DNA of 18,274 bases from an uncultured Collinsella sp. (GTDB lineage Bacteria; Actinomycetota; Coriobacteriia; Coriobacteriales; Coriobacteriaceae), in assembly GCA_900752425.1 (NCBI GenBank), contig CAADVE010000238.1:1-18274 (forward strand), read 5' to 3'. The position numbers and the translations under genes were made by a program. The notes beneath the pieces are model-generated. The model worked only from the letters and a program-made list of their open reading frames with translations. It made no database searches and had not been told where the DNA came from. This document shows positions 14,513 to 18,274 of this stretch, piece after piece (within the stretch, counting starts at the first letter, position 1; the number at the start of each line of letters is the position of its first letter).

Positions 14513-14528
14513 TGTGCCGCCCGGACCG

Positions 14529-14564
14529 GGAATCCGCCCACGCGCACAGAAGGGGATTCCTTTT
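14529..14564 (+). terminator. Weak terminator-like hairpin
   Basis: A 7-bp stem GGAATCC/GGATTCC (14529-14535 with 14554-14560) with an 18-base loop is followed by TTTT. It lies just after the long hairpin element and before the rpsL promoter. Confidence 0.35.
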
Positions 14565-14619
14565 GTGTAGGCTTTGCGGAAATATGCTCATTTTGGGATA
14601 CGCCCGGCGGCGTGGTCTG

Positions 14620-14648
14620 TTGACGGCACAGCTAACGCCACGTATCCT
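14620..14648 (+). promoter_or_regulatory. Promoter of the str operon
   Basis: TTGACG (14620-14625) and TATCCT (14643-14648) are separated by exactly 17 bases, about 95 bases before rpsL. It is the best-formed sigma-70-type promoter in the window. Confidence 0.65.
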
Positions 14649-14741
14649 ATCGAACTGCGTGTTTCGTAGGGGGATGCTGACCCCTCGATTCAAGCCGTTG
14701 CACTTTACAGAAAGCTGGAATCATTCGAGAAGGAGTACGCT

Positions 14742-15119
14742 TTGCCTACTATTAACCAGCTGGTTCGCCAGGGCCGTCGTTCCGTGCCCAAGAAGTCCAA
14801 GAACGCTGCTCTGCAGCACAACTCCCAGAAGCGCGGCGTGTGCACCCGCGTCTTCACCACGAGCCCCAAGAAGCCGAACTCGGCTCTTCGTAAGGTTGCC
14901 CGTGTTCGCCTTGTCAACGGCATCGAAGTTACTGCTTACATCCCGGGTGAGGGCCACAACCTGCAGGAGCACTCCATCGTGCTCGTCCGCGGCGGTCGTG
15001 TCCGTGACCTCCCTGGTGTCCGTTATCACGTCATCCGTGGCGCCTACGACGCTGCTCCGGTCCAGAACCGTATGCAGGCCCGTTCCAAGTACGGTGCTAA
15101 GCGCCCCAAGGCTAAATAA
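14742..15119 (+). CDS. rpsL: 30S ribosomal protein S12
   Basis: The 125-residue product is S12, which lies at the decoding centre of the small ribosomal subunit. It contains QKRGVCTRV, TTSPKKPNSALRKVARVRL and GHNLQEHSIVLVRGGRVRDLPGVRYH. The start is TTG with AGAAGGAG six bases upstream and gives the standard MPTINQLVRQ N-terminus. Lys43, a streptomycin-resistance site, is wild type. Position 88, Lys in most bacteria, is Arg (codon CGT). It is the first gene of the operon with rpsG, fusA and rpsJ. Codon use is highly biased. Confidence 0.97.
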   Translation: MPTINQLVRQGRRSVPKKSKNAALQHNSQKRGVCTRVFTTSPKKPNSALRKVARVRLVNGIEVTAYIPGEGHNLQEHSIVLVRGGRVRDLPGVRYHVIRGAYDAAPVQNRMQARSKYGAKRPKAK

Positions 15120-15144
15120 GCCAGATAACGTTTTGATACTTTCG

Positions 15145-15170
15145 CCGTGTGCCGCCTAAGCGCCGCACGG
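15145..15170 (+). promoter_or_regulatory. Hairpin in the rpsL-rpsG gap
   Basis: A 7-bp stem with one G·U pair (15145-15151 with 15164-15170), a 1x1 mismatch and a 3-bp CGC/GCG stem close a CTAA loop. In E. coli, S7 represses its own translation by binding the rpsL-rpsG gap. A similar role here is inference. Confidence 0.4.
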
Positions 15171-15192
15171 TAGACACTTAAGGAGATTTCAC

Positions 15193-15666
15193 ATGCCGCG
15201 TCGTGCAGCAGCTAATCGTCGTGAGGTTCAGCCTGACGCCGTTTACAACAACCGCCTGGTGACTCAGCTCATCAACAAGGTCCTTCTTGACGGCAAGAAG
15301 GCCACCGCTGAGCGCATCGTTTACACCGCTTTCGAGATCGTTGCCGAGAAGTCCGAGGGTGGCGACGCTCTCGCTACCTTCAAGAAGGCTATGGACAACG
15401 TCAAGCCCACGCTCGAGGTTAAGCCCAAGCGTGTCGGTGGCGCTACCTATCAGGTCCCGATGGAGGTCAACTCCCGTCGTTCCACCGCTCTGGGTATCCG
15501 CTGGATCGTCAACTTCTCCCGCGCTCGCAAGGAGAAGACCATGGCCGAGCGTCTCGCCAACGAGATCCTCGACGCTTCCAACGGCCTGGGCGCTTCCGTC
15601 AAGAAGCGTGAGGACGTCTTTAAGATGGCCGAGGCCAACCGCGCGTTCTCTCACTATCGTTGGTAA
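15193..15666 (+). CDS. rpsG: 30S ribosomal protein S7
   Basis: The 157-residue product is S7, a primary 16S rRNA-binding protein that nucleates the head of the small subunit. It contains MPRRAAANRREVQPDAVYNN, LINKVLLDGKKATAERIVY, GGATYQVPMEV and RRSTALGIRWIV, and its length is typical (about 156). AAGGAGA lies upstream of the ATG. A 73-base gap with a hairpin separates it from rpsL, and 19 bases separate it from fusA. Confidence 0.97.
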   Translation: MPRRAAANRREVQPDAVYNNRLVTQLINKVLLDGKKATAERIVYTAFEIVAEKSEGGDALATFKKAMDNVKPTLEVKPKRVGGATYQVPMEVNSRRSTALGIRWIVNFSRARKEKTMAERLANEILDASNGLGASVKKREDVFKMAEANRAFSHYRW

Positions 15667-15685
15667 GTTAAGGTAAGGAACTAAC

Positions 15686-17785
15686 ATGGCTAAGCCTAAG
15701 TACAAGCTTTCCGATACCCGTAACATCGGCATCATGGCCCACATCGATGCCGGTAAGACCACCACGACCGAGCGTATTCTTTACTACACCGGTAAGACCC
15801 ACAAGATCGGTGAGGTCCATGAGGGCGCTGCCACCATGGACTGGATGGTTCAGGAGCAGGAGCGCGGCGTAACCATTACCTCCGCTGCTACCACCTGCTT
15901 CTGGAACAAGGACGGTAAGGACTACCGCATCCAGATCATCGACACCCCGGGCCACGTTGACTTCACCGCCGAGGTCGAGCGCTGCCTGCGCGTCCTCGAT
16001 GGCGCTGTCGCCGTCTTCGACGCCGTTGCCGGCGTTCAGCCCCAGTCTGAGACCGTTTGGCGTCAGGCTTCTACCTTCAACGTCCCCCGCATCGCCTTCA
16101 TCAACAAGTATGACCGCGTGGGCGCTGACTTCTTCAACGCCATCGAGACCATGAAGGATCGTCTCGATGCTAACGCCGTGGCCGCTCAGGTCCCGATGGG
16201 CGCCGAGGACAACTTCTGGGGCGTCATCGACCTGGTCACCATGACTGCATGGGACTTCAAGGCCGACGAGAAGGGTATGACCTACCCCGAGCCGATGGAC
16301 GAGATCCCGGCTGAGTTTGCCGACATCGCTGCCACCAAGCGCGAGGAGCTCCTTGACGCTGCTGCCAGCTTTGACGACGAGCTCATGGAGAAGATCCTCA
16401 TGGAGGAGGACTTCACCGTCGAGGAGCTCAAGGCTGCTCTGCGCAAGGGCGTTCTGGCCAACGAGCTCAACCTCGTCTTCGTGGGCTCCGCCTACAAGAA
16501 CAAGGGCGTTCAGGAGCTGCTCGACGCTGTCGTCGACTACCTGCCCAGCCCGCTCGACGTTGAGGCCGTCACCGGTACCGATCCGGACACCGGCGAGGAG
16601 ATCCAGCGTCATCCTTCCTTCGACGAGCCCTTCTCCGGCCTGGTCTTCAAGATCATGACCGACCCGTTCGTCGGTAAGCTCACCTACGTCCGCGTTTACT
16701 CCGGCCGCGCCGAGTCCGGCTCCTACGTGGTCAACGCTTCCAACGGTCAGCGCGAGCGCCTCGGCCGCATCCTCGAGATGAACGCCGCCGAGCGTATCGA
16801 CCGTGACGACGCTGCCGCCGGCGACATCGTCGCTTGCGTCGGCTTCAAGAACTCCACCACCGGTGACACCCTGTGCGCCGAGGGCAAGGAGATCGTCCTC
16901 GAGAAGATCGAGTTCGCTAAGCCCGTTATCGACGTTGCCATCGAGCCCAAGACCAAGGCCGAGCAGGACAAGATGTCCCTTGCTCTGACCAAGCTCGCCG
17001 AGGAGGACCCGACCTTCCAGGTGTCCACCAACCACGAGACCGGTCAGACCATCATCGCCGGCATGGGCGAGCTGCACCTCGAGATCATCGTCGACCGCCT
17101 GCTCCGCGAGTTCAAGGTTGACGCTAACGTCGGTAAGCCCCAGGTTGCCTACCGCGAGACCGCTGGTCACGACGTCGAGAAGGCTGAGGGCAAGTTCGTC
17201 CGTCAGTCCGGCGGTCGCGGTCAGTACGGCCACGCCGTCATCAAGCTCGAGAAGATGGAGGAGGGCTTCGGCTACGAGTTCGTCAACGCTATCGTCGGCG
17301 GCGTCGTGCCCAAGGAGTACATCCCGTCCATCGACAAGGGCATCCAGGAGGCCCTGAACACCGGTGTTATCGCCGGCTTCCCGGTCCTCGACGTTAAGGT
17401 CACCCTGTTCGACGGTTCTTACCACGAGGTTGACTCCTCCGAGGCCGCCTTCAAGATCGCCGGTTCCATGGCTATCAAGGACGCCCTCAAGAAGTCCGAT
17501 CCGCAGCTGCTCGAGCCGATCATGGCTGTCGAGGTCGAGACCCCCGAGCAGTACATGGGCGACGTTATGGGCAACCTCTCCGGTCGCCGCGGCAAGATCG
17601 AGGGCATGGAGGATCGCAAGAACAGCAAGCTCATCCGTGCCAAGGTGCCGCTGGGCGAGATGTTCGGTTACGCTACCGACCTTCGCTCCCAGACCCAGGG
17701 CCGTGCATCCTACACGATGCAGTTCGACTCTTATGAGCCCGCGCCCAAGTCCATCGTGGACGAGGTCATGAGCAAGAACGCCTAA
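15686..17785 (+). CDS. fusA: Elongation factor G
   Basis: The 699-residue product is EF-G, the GTPase that drives translocation and, with RRF, ribosome recycling. Motifs are AHIDAGKT (G1, 18-25), EQERGVTITSAATT with the switch I Thr, DTPGH (G3, 86-90) and NKYD (G4, 140-143). G4 is usually NKMD; NKYD still fits NKxD. Domains II-V follow at normal length, with GMGELHLEI and FVRQSGGRGQYGHAVI in the later domains. A GGTAAGGA site precedes the ATG. Codon use is extremely biased, as expected. Confidence 0.97.
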   Translation: MAKPKYKLSDTRNIGIMAHIDAGKTTTTERILYYTGKTHKIGEVHEGAATMDWMVQEQERGVTITSAATTCFWNKDGKDYRIQIIDTPGHVDFTAEVERCLRVLDGAVAVFDAVAGVQPQSETVWRQASTFNVPRIAFINKYDRVGADFFNAIETMKDRLDANAVAAQVPMGAEDNFWGVIDLVTMTAWDFKADEKGMTYPEPMDEIPAEFADIAATKREELLDAAASFDDELMEKILMEEDFTVEELKAALRKGVLANELNLVFVGSAYKNKGVQELLDAVVDYLPSPLDVEAVTGTDPDTGEEIQRHPSFDEPFSGLVFKIMTDPFVGKLTYVRVYSGRAESGSYVVNASNGQRERLGRILEMNAAERIDRDDAAAGDIVACVGFKNSTTGDTLCAEGKEIVLEKIEFAKPVIDVAIEPKTKAEQDKMSLALTKLAEEDPTFQVSTNHETGQTIIAGMGELHLEIIVDRLLREFKVDANVGKPQVAYRETAGHDVEKAEGKFVRQSGGRGQYGHAVIKLEKMEEGFGYEFVNAIVGGVVPKEYIPSIDKGIQEALNTGVIAGFPVLDVKVTLFDGSYHEVDSSEAAFKIAGSMAIKDALKKSDPQLLEPIMAVEVETPEQYMGDVMGNLSGRRGKIEGMEDRKNSKLIRAKVPLGEMFGYATDLRSQTQGRASYTMQFDSYEPAPKSIVDEVMSKNA

Positions 17786-17810
17786 GTTCGAGCTCCCTGT
17801 TACGTAATCC

Positions 17811-17829
17811 TGCGAGAACATCTCTCGCA
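17811..17829 (+). other. Hairpin between fusA and rpsJ
   Basis: A perfect 7-bp stem TGCGAGA/TCTCGCA (17811-17817 with 17823-17829) with a 5-base loop ends just before the rpsJ ribosome binding site. There is no T-run of terminator length. It occupies the place where tuf often lies in this operon. Confidence 0.45.
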
Positions 17830-17846
17830 CTCTTTGGAGGTTTAAG

Positions 17847-18155
17847 TTGGCTACCCAGAAGATCCGCATTCGCCTCAAGGGCTATGATCACGAGGTCGTC
17901 GATCAGTCCGCGAAGCTCATCGTCGAGACCGCTCAGAAGACCGGCGCTCGCGTTTCCGGTCCTGTCCCCCTGCCCACCGAGCGCAACCTGTACACGGTTA
18001 TCCGCTCGCCGCACGTGAACAAGGACTCCCGTGAGCAGTTCGAGATGCGCACCCACAAGCGCCTTATCGACATCCTCGACCCCACCTCGGGCACCGTTGA
18101 TTCGCTCATGCGTCTCGACCTCCCCGCTGGCGTCGACATCGACATCAAGCTCTAA
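17847..18155 (+). CDS. rpsJ: 30S ribosomal protein S10
   Basis: The 102-residue product is S10 (NusE), part of the small-subunit head and of antitermination complexes with NusB. It contains KIRIRLKGYDHEVVDQSA, GARVSGPVPLPTERNLYTVIRSPHVNKDSREQFEMRTHKRLIDI and the C-terminal DLPAGVDIDIKL. The start is TTG with GGAGG six bases upstream. It ends the str transcript here: a strong terminator follows, and no rplC appears in the remaining 119 bases. Confidence 0.97.
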   Translation: MATQKIRIRLKGYDHEVVDQSAKLIVETAQKTGARVSGPVPLPTERNLYTVIRSPHVNKDSREQFEMRTHKRLIDILDPTSGTVDSLMRLDLPAGVDIDIKL

Positions 18156-18174
18156 GCGATATCGCTCATAGCTT

Positions 18175-18212
18175 AAAGGGCCCCGCTGCCGTTTCGGTAG
18201 CGGGGCCCTTTT
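18175..18212 (+). terminator. Strong terminator after rpsJ
   Basis: A 16-bp stem with one G·U pair (18175-18190 with 18196-18211) has a 5-base loop and ends in a T-run. Confidence 0.92.
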
Positions 18213-18231
18213 GTTTTCAAGACTTTAGTCT

Positions 18232-18274
18232 GCTGGCCGCGCAGCGGCCAGCTTTAAACCACCCGCTACGCGGG
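18232..18274. repeat. REP-like palindromes, copy 2, at the window end
   Basis: A perfect 9-bp stem with a GCA loop (18232-18240 with 18244-18252) is followed by a second palindrome, CCCGC-TAC-GCGGG (18262-18274), that runs to the last base. The 13-base core GCCGCGCAGCGGC is identical to that at 14346-14358. Confidence 0.6.

Noticed and set aside
14563..15159. 198-codon frame overlapping rpsL in another frame
   Set aside because: It overlaps S12 out of frame and runs through the str promoter; its Ser/Arg/Thr/Pro-rich translation is typical of a shifted frame.
15668..17878. 736-codon open frame antisense to fusA
   Set aside because: It is produced by the extreme codon bias of fusA and its product resembles no protein family.

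Overview
The window is high-GC, densely coded bacterial DNA. Strongly biased GTC/ATC/AAG/GAG codon use, TTG starts on ribosomal genes, an rpsL-rpsG-fusA-rpsJ order and LytS/LytTR two-component pairs suggest a Coriobacteriia gut anaerobe, most likely Collinsella. That assignment rests on recalled protein and repeat style, not on a search.

Positions 1-5510 are a catabolic region. A lone carbamate kinase (arcC) is followed by a terminator and a cluster of three copies of a ~30-bp repeat. A convergent gene encodes a membrane-anchored C39-like peptidase. A ~355-bp gap then leads to an APC-family amino acid permease and a metal-dependent amidohydrolase of the prolidase-like group. arcC, the permease and the hydrolase share the codon bias of the ribosomal genes at the right end, so they are probably abundant proteins. 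A plausible but unproven reading is import and hydrolysis of an amino-acid or dipeptide-like substrate, with ATP recovered from carbamoyl phosphate.

Positions 5511-13730 are a signalling region. Two paralogous LytS-type kinase/LytTR regulator pairs (5629-7787 and 11541-13673) bracket a zinc-dependent phospholipase C-like protein, a UMF1/Atg22-type MFS transporter and a glycosyltransferase. The glycosyltransferase overlaps the second kinase by 4 bp. Both systems have ATTGC/GCAAT half-sites next to a -10 element, followed at once by a terminator-like hairpin, which suggests shared control of the two leaders.

Positions 13731-14741 hold a YfcE-like metallophosphoesterase with divergent codon use in its 3' half, a strong terminator and a ~460-bp non-coding stretch. 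That stretch contains a REP-like palindrome and a 93-bp imperfect hairpin closed by a perfect 13-bp stem. I think it is a dispersed element or a structured RNA. It is the least explained sequence here.

Positions 14742-18274 are the str operon: rpsL (TTG start, Arg at position 88), rpsG, fusA and rpsJ (TTG start). tuf is absent between fusA and rpsJ, and rpsJ is closed by a strong terminator. The window ends in another copy of the REP-like palindrome. I saw no tRNA, rRNA, CRISPR array or transposase gene.
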